Shown here: one piece after another, positions 25,395-34,949 of the stretch | Layout: every line of letters starts with the position of its first letter | Position numbering within the stretch: the first letter of the stretch is position 1 | Assembly (NCBI GenBank): GCA_947175535.1 | Contig: CAMWNF010000004.1 | Coordinates: 1-56,083 of the forward strand | Source of the DNA: an uncultured Bacteroidales bacterium | Lineage (GTDB): Bacteria > Bacteroidota > Bacteroidia > Bacteroidales > Muribaculaceae | Direction: 5' to 3' | Length of the DNA: 56,083 bases | Position numbers and translations under genes: made by a program | Notes under the pieces: generated by a model | What the model was told of the DNA's origin: nothing | The model's database searches: none | What the model saw: the letters and a program-made list of their open reading frames with translations, nothing else

Positions 25395-25497
25395 TAAAAA
25401 TCAATTAACGATAAATCTGTCCAAAAAGGCTGTTTCTTTATTTAAGAGTACATTGTTAATAAATAACTTAATTAATATATAACTTTATTCTAACTCC

Positions 25498-26805
25498 ATG
25501 TTAAAAAAGTATCTGCTCCCGTTAGCAGCGTTTGCTCTACTGAGTTGCTCAGACAACAATGGCGGTTTTGTAGACGACAGTCCAATGCCACCACTACCTC
25601 CATCCCAATCCACAGTCAAAGATCCCAAGCCTAAGGCAATGTGGATAAGTGGTGCTTTCAATCTTCCAATGCTCAAGAACCGAGACCAGGTGGATAAATA
25701 TCTGGCTATGACCAAAGAGACCGGCATCACAATTCTGTATATGGATGCGAAGATTGCCGAAGGCACCACATTATGCCAGATTGAATCGCTCAAACAAAAC
25801 GCGGATATAGGCTACGATGTGGTTGAATATATCATGAGCAGATGTGACGAACTCGATATGCAGGTGATTATGGGCATGGATCCTCTGTGCGTAGGCAGTA
25901 CACAGCGACGCGTCGGTCCGGCTTACGAATCTGACCGCTGGGACGGCTACACTCAGTATAAGAAAGTGATGAGCGAAGATAGATCGAGCTATACAATCGT
26001 CGATATCCGCGACGATATCAATGCCGATGCCGCAGTGCTTGACCCTGCATTTCCGAAAGTAAGGGAATACTGCGCCGATATATGCGCTGAAGTCGTCGCA
26101 AAGTATAAGCACCACAAATCATTCCGCGGCATGAGCCTCGACTATGTGCGCTACTCCAACTCCGACCTTGCCGGGAATTGGTATGGCTACGGCGACAACT
26201 TCGTCAAGCAGTTTGAAACAGAAACAGGACTCAAAATAAAAGATCAAAACGACTTTATAAACGCCGACGGTGGTTTCGGCCAGTATTTTTCCGAATGGGT
26301 TTATTTCCGTACTAACGCCGTTTCGGAGACTATCCGTGCCATTAGCCGCAAGGTAAAGGAGATTGCTCCCGAATGTGAAATACATCTATGGGCATCGGCA
26401 CAATGGACATCACGCTACTCTGTCGGTCAGAATTGGGCGACGAAAAATTATGTACCCACCGGAATGCAGTATATCAAGGGATATGAAAATACAGGTTTTG
26501 CCGAAGATATCGACGTCTTTGTGCTCGGCGCCTACGCCTCTGATATTTTCATCGTTGACAATCCTAACAGTGATTGGACAGTCGAAAACTTCGTGACTAC
26601 CTACGCGCAATATATACCCAAGAACAGCTCGACAAAAGTATGGGGGTCGCTTCCTGCCTACGCTTATGACACAGCAAAGATGCGCGACGCCACCATTTTG
26701 TGTCTGGTTCATACCGACGGTCTGATGGTATTCGATCTCGGTCACGTGCGCAACCGCAATCTTTGGAGTGGCATCAAGGCTGGAATAACCACAAGCGGCT
26801 ATTGA
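25498..26805 (+). CDS. GHL10-type (family-10-like) glycosyl hydrolase lipoprotein
   Basis: The 435-residue protein begins with a lipoprotein signal (LLSCSD, Cys17), then a Pro-rich spacer (30-45). The catalytic-like TIM-barrel starts at KAMWISGAFN (46-55). GMSLDYVRYS (211-220) is the recognisable GHL10/DUF187 strand with its Asp-Tyr-x-Arg-Tyr, and IHLWASAQW follows. The SusC/SusD-adjacent position suggests a surface enzyme acting on a glycan, but GHL10 proteins lack a settled substrate. It is placed first in the locus, before SusC, 70 bp upstream. The enzyme class is moderately certain; the substrate is unknown. Confidence 0.75.
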   Translation: MLKKYLLPLAAFALLSCSDNNGGFVDDSPMPPLPPSQSTVKDPKPKAMWISGAFNLPMLKNRDQVDKYLAMTKETGITILYMDAKIAEGTTLCQIESLKQNADIGYDVVEYIMSRCDELDMQVIMGMDPLCVGSTQRRVGPAYESDRWDGYTQYKKVMSEDRSSYTIVDIRDDINADAAVLDPAFPKVREYCADICAEVVAKYKHHKSFRGMSLDYVRYSNSDLAGNWYGYGDNFVKQFETETGLKIKDQNDFINADGGFGQYFSEWVYFRTNAVSETIRAISRKVKEIAPECEIHLWASAQWTSRYSVGQNWATKNYVPTGMQYIKGYENTGFAEDIDVFVLGAYASDIFIVDNPNSDWTVENFVTTYAQYIPKNSSTKVWGSLPAYAYDTAKMRDATILCLVHTDGLMVFDLGHVRNRNLWSGIKAGITTSGY

Positions 26806-26875
26806 TTACCCGCAGTGCGAACGTGTAATCATACCGCTCATATATTTTATACCCTAAACATCTAATCCATATAAT

Positions 26876-29800
26876 ATGATAAATAAATTTGCAAGTGCAT
26901 TAAGGCTGCTCTCATTCGTGATAATGGCTGCGTTAGCCTTGGATGTATCAGCCCAAACGATAGTCACCGGTACAGTGTGCGACAGCTCCGGCGAGACTAT
27001 GCCGGGAGTGAGTGTAGTGCTTAAGGGCAATCCGTCAGTGGCGACAGCCACAAATATTGATGGCAGATTTATGCTCAGAGTGCCTGACCTAAATTCAACA
27101 CTTCATGTTAGTTTTATAGGATACAAATCCCAGGATGTGAAACTCGATGGTCACTCAGACGTCGAGATAGTTCTCCACGAGGATTCGCAAATGCTCGACG
27201 AAGTCGTGGCTATCGGCTACGGTACAACAAAAAAGGTTTCATTGACCGGCTCTGTGTCGACAGTTACTTCTAAAGAGCTTGTTTCAGCACCGATGACCAA
27301 CACCTCGAATATGCTTACCGGTAAAATCGCTGGTCTCACCGCAGTCCAGTCGACCGGTCGTCCTGGTTCTGACCATTCGACAATCCACGTCCGCGGTCTC
27401 AATGACTTCGCCGCCAGCGGTCCGCTGTGTATCGTCGACGGTGTGCCTTCTTCAATGGACAATGTCAACCCGAACGATATCGAGAGTGTATCGGTGCTGA
27501 AAGACGCAGCCGCTGCCATCTATGGTGTGCAAGGTGCCAACGGTGTCATCCTGATAACCACGAAGAAAGGTTCTGAAGGCAAAGCCAAAATCAGCTACGA
27601 TGGTTCGTTCTCTTTTGTCAATAACACAGCTATGCCTGAATTGATGAACGCCCGTGAGTATATGTACTGGCACAACCGCGCAAGCGAAATGGATGGTTAT
27701 ACACCTCGTTATACAGCTGACATCCAGCAGCAGGTGATGGAAAACGCCCCGGGTACCATATACGGTGAAACCAATTGGCAGGATAAGCTCTGGCGTACGG
27801 CTTTCACCCAGAAACACAACATCAGCGCATCAGGTGGTACACAAAGGGCTACTTATTATGTAAGTCTTGGTATCCTTGACCAGGAAGGTACGATGCGGCG
27901 CACCGAATACCGCCGCTACAACCTGCGCGCCAACATCGATATGTCAGTTGCCAAAGGTCTCCGATTTACAGCCAATATTTCCGGCTACAAAGCTGAAAAC
28001 TATGGACCAGGCTTCGACCTCGGTAATACTTACGCATGGAATCCGGCTTTCGAAGCTACCCATGCATTGCCTATATATAAATCGACATATGATGGCTATC
28101 CTCTTGCCCAGACCACAGGCGGCGACGGACAATTCAATGTCGGCGCATCAATCGAAAATTCCGGTTGGCAACGCAACTATAACAATCAGGTAACATCCAA
28201 TCTCAAACTCGAATACAGTTTCGGGGAACTCACACCTGTCCTCAAAGGGTTGAAGGTCAGTGTATGGGGTTCATACTACTACGGAAACACAAAAATCCGC
28301 AACTTTATGAACTCCTATGAACAGATGGTCATCAACAGCATCACGCCGGGAGAGCCTGTGCTTACACGCAAATCCGGTACTACCGAAGGAGGAGCATTCC
28401 TTAAATTCCTTCAGGTGAACGACGGTTGGATCTTGCGCCCGCAGATTGACTACAGCCGCAAATTCGGCAAACACACTGTTTCGGCGTTATATGTCTACGA
28501 AGCTCAAAAAAATAGCAGCGACGGAATGCAAGGCGAGGCAAACCAATTTGCTGCGACCGATCCTATCGACCTCAGTCTTGGTGTAGAGATACCCGGTCGT
28601 CTCGTCGGCAAATATGGATATTCCTCAATTGTTTAGCATATCGGTCGGCTGAGCGATGATTTAGATAATAAATATCTTATTGACCTCTCGTTCCGCTACG
28701 ATGGTTCTTACAAGTTCGCGCCCGAAAACCGTTGGGGCTTCTTCCCCTCTGTATCGGCGGGGTGGGTGATAAGTTCCGAATCATTCCTGTCAGAGAACGC
28801 CCCCTGGATTGACTTCCTTAAGTTGCGTGCGAGCTGGGGTAAATCAGGCAAGGACAATATCGAAGCATTCCTCTACAACGCCACCTTTAAGACGGCCCAG
28901 AACAGCATCATCTTCGGCGACACGGTTTATAAGAACTACTACACCGACTCCTATCTCCAGCGCAACCTGAAATGGAGTACGACTGAGTCCTACAACATTG
29001 GTCTTGATTTCGATATATTAAGACGTAAATTCGGAGCCGAAATAGATGTATTCTATCAATACACCGCCAATCTGCTGGAAAGCGTCGGTGGCGAATACGC
29101 CCCATCACTCGGCGGTACGCACCCTAAACAAGGCAACACCGGCAGTATGGATAACCGTGGTATCGATTTCACCCTCAAACATCAGCTCACCGTCAACAAG
29201 GATTTCAGTTACCGTCTGCGAGGCACCTTCGGCTTTGCCCGTAACAAGGTGCTGAAACGCAATCTCACCCCAAGCTATCCAACATCACTTCAGCCTCGTA
29301 TCGGACAACCTTTGGGCGTGCGCTACGGTCTCAAATCTGACGGTTTATATCGCACGGAAGAGCAACTTATCAACGCTCCGCGTCTCGACGGCACGTCCTG
29401 GCACGCAAGTTCGACAGGACCGCGTTTGGGCGACATCCGTTATGTCGATATCAACGGCGACGGTCGTATCAATTTCGTAGACAATAACAATGAGGTGCTC
29501 GATATGATACGCATCGGTTATGGCACAATGCCCGAAATATCCTTCTCTCTTAATGCCGATTTCTACTATAAGAACTTCTATCTCAACATGCTTTGGCAAG
29601 GTGTAAGCCACTGCGACTATATGCTCGGCGGCAACGATAGTTACAAGTGGGTTGTCGGCACGATGCTCAACACAGCCTTTGATCAAAACGGTAACGGCGT
29701 GAAATATGTTGCCGAAAACAGCTGGACACCCGAGAATCCCAATGCCAAATACCCGCGTCTTACCACAGGCTCTGGAGGTAACAACATTCTCATTTCTGAC

Positions 29801-30034
29801 TTCTGGATGGTCAACGGCGAGTATCTACGTCTCAAAAATCTGACCTTCGGCTACAATGTCCCCGAAACAGTGCTCCGCAAGACCCCGTTCACAGGCATAA
29901 ATGTCTATGTTGCAGGTGCCAACTTGCTGACATTCAGCCATCATAAATATGTTGACCCTGAGACTCCATCAGCGACCTTCAACCTATATCCGCAACAACG
30001 CACATGGACGCTTGGTCTTAATGTTTCATTCTAA
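26876..30034 (+). pseudogene. SusC/RagA-family TonB-linked outer-membrane transporter interrupted by an in-frame TAG
   Basis: Read through position 28634-28636, the frame gives about 1,051 residues, a normal SusC length. It has a signal peptide (ending VSAQ), a CarboxypepD_reg-like domain (TGTVCDSSGETMPGVSVVLKG), a TonB-box-like LDEVVAIGYGTTKK, and a plug with IHVRGLNDF, then PLCIVDGVP and ITTKKGS. The barrel ends TLGLNVSF. A TAG codon after YGYSSIV truncates it at 586 residues. The same frame then continues HIGRLSDDLDNKY and FRYDGSYKFAPENRWGFFPSVSAGW, standard SusC sequence, with no other stop to 30034. It could be a fresh nonsense allele, a sequence error or a readthrough site. A GTG at 28766 is not a credible independent start because the fragment would begin inside the barrel. 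Six other genes here end in TAG, so the codon is a normal stop. Confidence 0.85.
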
Positions 30035-30051
30035 TCAACCGGATTCAAAAT

Positions 30052-31722
30052 ATGAACAAGACAATCAAATATATCGCAGCAGCAACCGCCATAGTCATGG
30101 CTACAAGCTCATGCAATGATGTCCTCGACATCAATGACACCTCGACGTTCGGTGATCTCGCTGTCTGGAGTAGCCAGGACAACGCCGACGCATACGTCAC
30201 GGCAGCCTACAAGTCATTCAACGACCAGTCGATTGTCGCAAACCGCGACAAATTCTATGACAACTACAGCGACATTATGAAAAGTCCGTATTGGTGGATT
30301 GGCACCTATAACCGCGCACTTTTCGAGCAAAGCCGATTCGGTAAAGGCAATGCCGACCTCTTCGACTGTTGGACGGCTGTTTATGGTCGCATCAAACGCA
30401 CCAACGCGATGCTCAACGACCTTGAGCGTTACGGTCACAAATGGGGCGACGAATGGTATGATATCCGTCGTGCCGAAGGTCGTTTCTGCAATGCCATAAA
30501 CTATTTTTACTTGGCAAGAGTCTATGGCGGCGTCGTGCTCCGCACCGACCATTCGGGTGGCGGCGGATGGCTCGATGATGGTGCCTACGAGCAGGACCGC
30601 AATCGCGCCCGCATCTCTGAAGAAGCCACCTACGAGTATATACTCAACGAACTTAAGGATGTAGCGAAAGTTCTCCCCGAGAAATGGCCGGCAGCTTGGA
30701 CCGGACGCGCCACAAAAGGGATGGCATATGCTTTCATCTCACGTATCGCATTATATGCCAAAAATTGGGAACTCGCCGTATCGGCAGCCGACGAATGCGC
30801 TAAGTACTATTCACTCGTCCCTGACTATGCCAAGCTCTTCGATGTCAGCTCCGATCAGGACAACAGTAAGGAGATTATTTTTGGTATTCGTTTCCAGAAA
30901 AATGTCCTCACAAATGGTTTCGATACCGATTACCGTCCATTTGGCGACCGATCTGTCTACGGAAACCAGGTGCTTGCCAACTCACAGCCGACAGCAGAAC
31001 TTGTCGATATGTATGAATTCAAAGACGGCACGGAGTTTGACTGGAATACTTACTCAACCAATCACGCTGACCCATACACCGACCGTGAACCACGCTTCCA
31101 TGCTACCGTACTCTACAACGGTGCGAAATGGGAAGGTCGTACTATTGAGACTTTTGAAGGCGGCTCTGATTCATTCCGCTCGTTCTCAATCTCCGAGGAT
31201 GCCGATGGTCATACTGTGACAGGCTACTATCTCCGCAAATATCTTCAGGAAGGCAACTCGACATTCCCCACCGAGGGCAGCTACAACACCGATATAATCA
31301 TCCGCTATGCCGAGGTTCTTTTGAATAAGGCAGAAGCCCTTGCGCAGCTCAATAAGTTATCTGATGCGATGGAGCCGTTGAACGAAGTGCGACGACGGGT
31401 CAATCTTCCCGCCCGTACCTTCACTGCCGCCATGTCGCTTGACGATTTTATGACCATTCTCCGTAAGGAACGTTGTGTCGAACTCGCCGGCGAAGGCCAT
31501 CGCATTTGGGATCTCCGCCGCTGGCGCATGGCTGAAGGCGTGATTAACGGAAAGAACGTACATGGCCATAAAGCCACACGCAACGGAACTTCCTTTGAAT
31601 ACACCACTGTCGATGCCGATGGAGGTCGTCAACGCATCTTCCTTCCTCACTATTATTATCTGTCTCTGCCATCCGGCGAAGTATCGCAAAATTCGCTTTG
31701 CGTTGATAACCCAGGTTGGTAA
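30052..31722 (+). CDS. SusD/RagB-family surface glycan-binding lipoprotein
   Basis: The 556-residue lipoprotein (lipobox ATSSCND, Cys21) forms the lid over the SusC barrel at the cell surface. N-terminal LDINDTSTFGD, TPR-like helices with YKSFNDQSI, IKRTNAMLND and AEGRFCNAINYFYLARVYGGV (a conserved SusD segment), and a C-terminal EVLLNKAEALAQL, LNEVRRRVNLP and IRKERCVELAGEGHR-like stretch (here LRKERCVELAGEGHRIWDL) are diagnostic. It starts 17 bp after the SusC stop. The gene is intact although its SusC partner is interrupted. Confidence 0.93.
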   Translation: MNKTIKYIAAATAIVMATSSCNDVLDINDTSTFGDLAVWSSQDNADAYVTAAYKSFNDQSIVANRDKFYDNYSDIMKSPYWWIGTYNRALFEQSRFGKGNADLFDCWTAVYGRIKRTNAMLNDLERYGHKWGDEWYDIRRAEGRFCNAINYFYLARVYGGVVLRTDHSGGGGWLDDGAYEQDRNRARISEEATYEYILNELKDVAKVLPEKWPAAWTGRATKGMAYAFISRIALYAKNWELAVSAADECAKYYSLVPDYAKLFDVSSDQDNSKEIIFGIRFQKNVLTNGFDTDYRPFGDRSVYGNQVLANSQPTAELVDMYEFKDGTEFDWNTYSTNHADPYTDREPRFHATVLYNGAKWEGRTIETFEGGSDSFRSFSISEDADGHTVTGYYLRKYLQEGNSTFPTEGSYNTDIIIRYAEVLLNKAEALAQLNKLSDAMEPLNEVRRRVNLPARTFTAAMSLDDFMTILRKERCVELAGEGHRIWDLRRWRMAEGVINGKNVHGHKATRNGTSFEYTTVDADGGRQRIFLPHYYYLSLPSGEVSQNSLCVDNPGW

Positions 31723-31757
31723 TAGCAATTCTAAATAACTGTGAAAGTTAAATAGCA

Positions 31758-32204
31758 ATGAAAAATATAATCAAAATAACTCTTAAAGCGGCTGCGGTGT
31801 TGTTAGTCAACTCAGTGTTAGGTTCTTGTCACGAAGCTGATCTCGAGTTTGCCCATAATGACAATCTCATCCACCAGTTGTCGATGATGAAATCCGCCCA
31901 GCAGGACACTCCCATATATTTCACTATCACCGAATATGATGGCGATGGTAATGAAATCACAGGCGATATCACACCCGAGAATGTGGCGGGCGGCTACGGT
32001 ATGGCGTGCGTTCACGTTCCCTTCAATCTGTACGACGAAGTAGACCTGCATAAGGTATATCTCTCGGCACAAGTGACCTATGATGCTATAATCACACCCG
32101 GTCTCACCGGTCTGCACGATATAACGGGTGAAGGCATTGTAGTCAGTGTCCGCGCCGGCAACGGTAAAACGCGTAAATATAGAATCTACGGTCAATTTGA
32201 TTAA
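31758..32204 (+). CDS. Small lipoprotein of the polysaccharide locus, SusE/F-like position
   Basis: The 148-residue protein has a lipoprotein signal (VLGSCHE, Cys24) and a single predicted beta-rich domain (about 50-148) ending VSVRAGNGKTRKYRIYG. Its end resembles the N-terminal domain end of the next gene (TITSGDGKHQQVYTVNLG), which suggests both share a fold of immunoglobulin-like type. I do not recognise the family firmly. Position after SusD suggests a surface glycan-binding or assembly role. The next gene follows 11 bp later. Confidence 0.6.
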   Translation: MKNIIKITLKAAAVLLVNSVLGSCHEADLEFAHNDNLIHQLSMMKSAQQDTPIYFTITEYDGDGNEITGDITPENVAGGYGMACVHVPFNLYDEVDLHKVYLSAQVTYDAIITPGLTGLHDITGEGIVVSVRAGNGKTRKYRIYGQFD

Positions 32205-32215
32205 ATCTGTCGTTT

Positions 32216-33742
32216 ATGAAATACTATAAATATTTAGCTTCGATTATAGTCTTGGCGGCGGCCACACAGTTTATTGCCTGTGATGACTACGACTATGACA
32301 AAGAGATGGCTCGTACGGATCTCACCGGCAGTTTCTCGGTCAAGGGTGCGACCGGCAACATATACAAAGCCGGTATCAACGGTAATGAAATAACAGTCAA
32401 GGTCAATCCTTTTGCCGACGTGCAAAACGAACTTTCATGTGCTTATCCCATATTCTATCTCCCTATGGGTGCAACATGCTCACCATCTCCTCTTGAACCT
32501 CAGGATTTCACCAAGGAAGTGAAATACACCATCACTTCAGGCGATGGCAAACATCAGCAGGTCTATACGGTCAATCTTGGCGCAAGTGACCTGCTTCCGG
32601 AGGGTGAAGGTTACTCGCTGTCACGTCTTCAAGCCGAAAAATTATACTTCGAACTCGGCTATCCAGGCAAGGCGGCAACCGGTGAGATTGACAATGACCC
32701 CAACGGTGACTTACTCTTCTTCCCGGCATTCTGTGATGACCGTCTGGTTGGTTTCTCACGAGTATATGCTTGGGGCAATACCAACGGTCGCAATATAGTG
32801 CCTGACCACAGCCTCGCATTCAAAATATGGGATGCTGCCACTCTTGAGCCCACTGGCGAGACCCTTAATCTCGGTTCTCTCAGTCCTTCGGACATCGTCA
32901 ATATAACTAACGACTGGAAAGGTCACCTCATAGCAGCGACAGGCGGTCTATCAGGAAAGACCAGCGATATATATTACTGGACTTCACTCTCATCTGCTCC
33001 TGTCAAGGTTGGCACATTGCCTCAACCGGTCTACACAAATAGCCATGAGGTTGATGCCAGCATGTTTATTCAGGTCGCCGGTGATATCACAGCCGATGCA
33101 GTCGTCACCTATATGCCGACCAAAACATCAACAGGCGAACATGTAGCAGTCAGCATCACTGCCGGCAGTATCACGGACTCACGCATCATCTCTACCGGCT
33201 ATCCGTCTAATGACAAGGCTTGGTTCCAGATGATATCGCTTTTCGGTACTGACAACAACGCGCCTATCCTTGTTGGAGACACGGAGGGCGAGGGCAACGG
33301 CTCAATACATGCATATCTTCTTAATGGTTCAGGTTCACTGCTGTCAGTAATGCCGGCTCATCTCAACGGTCGCGAAATGAGTGATGGAATCACATGGTGG
33401 TCGGGCACAGGTAACTCGTCGCTCCGTGGAGGCGCACGCCTGCCTTTTGTCATGGCAATGATGATTAACGGCAAGCCATACAGTCTCGTGCTCACCGGCT
33501 ATCACTGGCGTGCAAAAGCATCGATGATGAGCCAGGATTTGGTGACATATATCGACGATGATCTCAGCTACGACTTCTGTCGCTATGAGATGAGTCTACT
33601 TGGTGCCTCCGGTGGGGACTTCCAGATGACATACGGAGGTGCCGGATGTTGGTATTGGGACGAAGAGAACCACATAGGACGCATTGCTATCTGGTATGGA
33701 CGTGAGGGTCTCGCCACATTCATGGTCAGCAACTACGAATAG
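32216..33742 (+). CDS. DUF5018-like surface lipoprotein of the polysaccharide locus
   Basis: The 508-residue protein has lipobox QFIACDD (Cys22). An N-terminal beta domain (about 35-125, ending TSGDGKHQQVYTVNLG) and a long C-terminal region (about 130-508) rich in Gly, Asp and aromatic residues follow, reading like a beta-propeller or similar repeat fold (FFPAFCDDRLVGFSRVYAW, KGHLIAATGGLSG). This resembles DUF5018 proteins of Bacteroidales; no catalytic motif is apparent. As last gene of the locus it probably acts as a surface glycan-binding protein. It is followed by a strong hairpin. Confidence 0.6.
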   Translation: MKYYKYLASIIVLAAATQFIACDDYDYDKEMARTDLTGSFSVKGATGNIYKAGINGNEITVKVNPFADVQNELSCAYPIFYLPMGATCSPSPLEPQDFTKEVKYTITSGDGKHQQVYTVNLGASDLLPEGEGYSLSRLQAEKLYFELGYPGKAATGEIDNDPNGDLLFFPAFCDDRLVGFSRVYAWGNTNGRNIVPDHSLAFKIWDAATLEPTGETLNLGSLSPSDIVNITNDWKGHLIAATGGLSGKTSDIYYWTSLSSAPVKVGTLPQPVYTNSHEVDASMFIQVAGDITADAVVTYMPTKTSTGEHVAVSITAGSITDSRIISTGYPSNDKAWFQMISLFGTDNNAPILVGDTEGEGNGSIHAYLLNGSGSLLSVMPAHLNGREMSDGITWWSGTGNSSLRGGARLPFVMAMMINGKPYSLVLTGYHWRAKASMMSQDLVTYIDDDLSYDFCRYEMSLLGASGGDFQMTYGGAGCWYWDEENHIGRIAIWYGREGLATFMVSNYE

Positions 33743-33773
33743 GAAGCATCGGATGTGTTAAGAGCAAAATATG

Positions 33774-33818
33774 ACTGCACCCCAAAAGTTACATTCAATA
33801 CTTTTGGGGTGCAGTTTA
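33774..33818. terminator. Bidirectional terminator between the polysaccharide locus and bcp
   Basis: A perfect 15 bp stem (33774-33788 with 33801-33815) with a 12 nt loop lies between convergent genes. TTATATA follows on the plus strand. On the minus strand the sequence after the stem is CATATTTTGC, so termination is most convincing for the plus direction. Confidence 0.8.
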
Positions 33819-33852
33819 TATACAGACCCAGTGTTAACGGATATTATTATAC

Positions 33853-34305
33853 CTATCCTAAGATTTGGGCGGCGTGGTCTTTGGTTTTGATTTCTTTGGG
33901 GGTGATGACGCGGGTGATGATACCTTCGGGTGAGATGATGAAGGTGGTGCGGAATGTTCCCATATATTTGCGACCATACATAGATTTTTCGCCCCATACA
34001 CCGAATTTTTCGACAAGTTTGTGGTCTGTGTCAGAGATGAGCGGGAAGGGTAGATTATTCTTGGCTATAAATTTCTTATGGGAGTCAGCAGAGTCGACAC
34101 TCACTCCTATTACCTGATAGCCGGCATCAATAAGCTGATGATAGTTGTCACGCAGATTACATGCTTCGGCAGTACATCCTGATGTCATATCCTTAGGATA
34201 AAAATAGAGCGCAATTGTTTTACCGGGATAGTCACTCAAACGTACTTCCTTCCCATTTTGGTCGAGACCTAACAGGTCTTCAACTTTGTCACCTATGTTC
34301 ATCAT
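33853..34305 (-). CDS. bcp: Thioredoxin-dependent peroxiredoxin, Bcp/PrxQ type
   Basis: The 150-residue (or 149 from the second ATG at 34302) peroxiredoxin reduces hydroperoxides with thioredoxin as donor. Peroxidatic Cys44 and resolving Cys49 lie in TSGCTAEAC, the spacing typical of PrxQ. YFYPKDMT precedes it and DHKLVEKFGVWGEKSMYGRKYMG supplies the conserved C-terminal half. It starts 27 bp after the NlpC/P60 gene and ends near the strong hairpin at 33774. Confidence 0.95.
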   Translation of the reverse strand: MMNIGDKVEDLLGLDQNGKEVRLSDYPGKTIALYFYPKDMTSGCTAEACNLRDNYHQLIDAGYQVIGVSVDSADSHKKFIAKNNLPFPLISDTDHKLVEKFGVWGEKSMYGRKYMGTFRTTFIISPEGIITRVITPKEIKTKDHAAQILG

Positions 34306-34332
34306 GATTGGAGATATTTTGAAAGTTAGAAA

Positions 34333-34893
34333 TCAAATAACACGGCGTGCTCCGATGTATCGGCGTGAATAATATCCGCCATCTTGCACTTTGTCGATGC
34401 GTATACCACCTGTGTTAGCGGCATGAATGAACGAAATATTACCCTTATCATCTATGTCAACAGCGATACCGACGTGTCCAACTGTTTTTCCTGCACGCCG
34501 ACCGCTGAAAAAGAGTAGGTCGCCGGGACGAACGTCCTCGGTCTCTACGGCTTCACCCTGAAGATACTGAGCACGGGATGAAGCCCCCAGTCTGGTGTTG
34601 AACTGTCGGAAAACGTAGCTGGTAAAACCTGAGCAATCGAAAGCCTTCGGACCTTTTGCCCCGCGACGATATGGCTTACCCAAAAATGAGTTGGCAAAAT
34701 TGATTATATCTTCAGTCAATGCCTCGCGGCGGGAAAGTTCCTCTAACTGTAAAGTCTTTTCTACCGCAGATAAAAACACATCAAAGTCATCAGTCGCAAA
34801 CGGGTCGGAAACATCGGATGCTACCGTGGCTAAAGGACATAAAGCCAATGCTACAGCTGAAAAATAATATTTAATATGTTTATTGGTTGACAT
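34333..34893 (-). CDS. Exported NlpC/P60 cell-wall hydrolase
   Basis: The 186-residue protein has a signal peptide (about 1-25) and a C-terminal NlpC/P60 domain (about 62-185). The catalytic residues are Cys87 in FDCSGF, His140 in VGHVGI and His157 in FIHAAN. Family enzymes cleave peptide bonds in peptidoglycan stems, often gamma-D-Glu-diaminopimelate. It is in line with the AGCS transporter (57 bp upstream) and bcp (27 bp downstream). A near-match -7 element (TAATTTCG on the minus strand at 34903-34910) may give it its own start. Confidence 0.9.
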   Translation of the reverse strand: MSTNKHIKYYFSAVALALCPLATVASDVSDPFATDDFDVFLSAVEKTLQLEELSRREALTEDIINFANSFLGKPYRRGAKGPKAFDCSGFTSYVFRQFNTRLGASSRAQYLQGEAVETEDVRPGDLLFFSGRRAGKTVGHVGIAVDIDDKGNISFIHAANTGGIRIDKVQDGGYYSRRYIGARRVI

Positions 34894-34949
34894 AATTTCA
34901 ATGCGAAATTAGCCAATACCGAGCGGTTTAACAAATATTTATTAATTTC

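Larger units (their letters stand above)
25134..25497 (+). other. Divergent intergenic region, mutA / GHL10 locus
   Basis: This 364 bp AT-rich stretch holds no gene. It contains divergent promoters: a minus-strand element for mutA at 25229-25236 and a plus-strand element for the polysaccharide locus at 25387-25394, leaving leaders of about 95 and 100 nt. I see no riboswitch-like structure or regulator-type palindrome. Confidence 0.7.

Noticed and set aside
28766-30034. Independent gene starting at a GTG inside the SusC region
   Set aside because: It is in the same frame as the upstream SusC part and starts in the middle of the outer-membrane barrel, with SusC sequence running unbroken from 28637; it is the rest of the interrupted gene.
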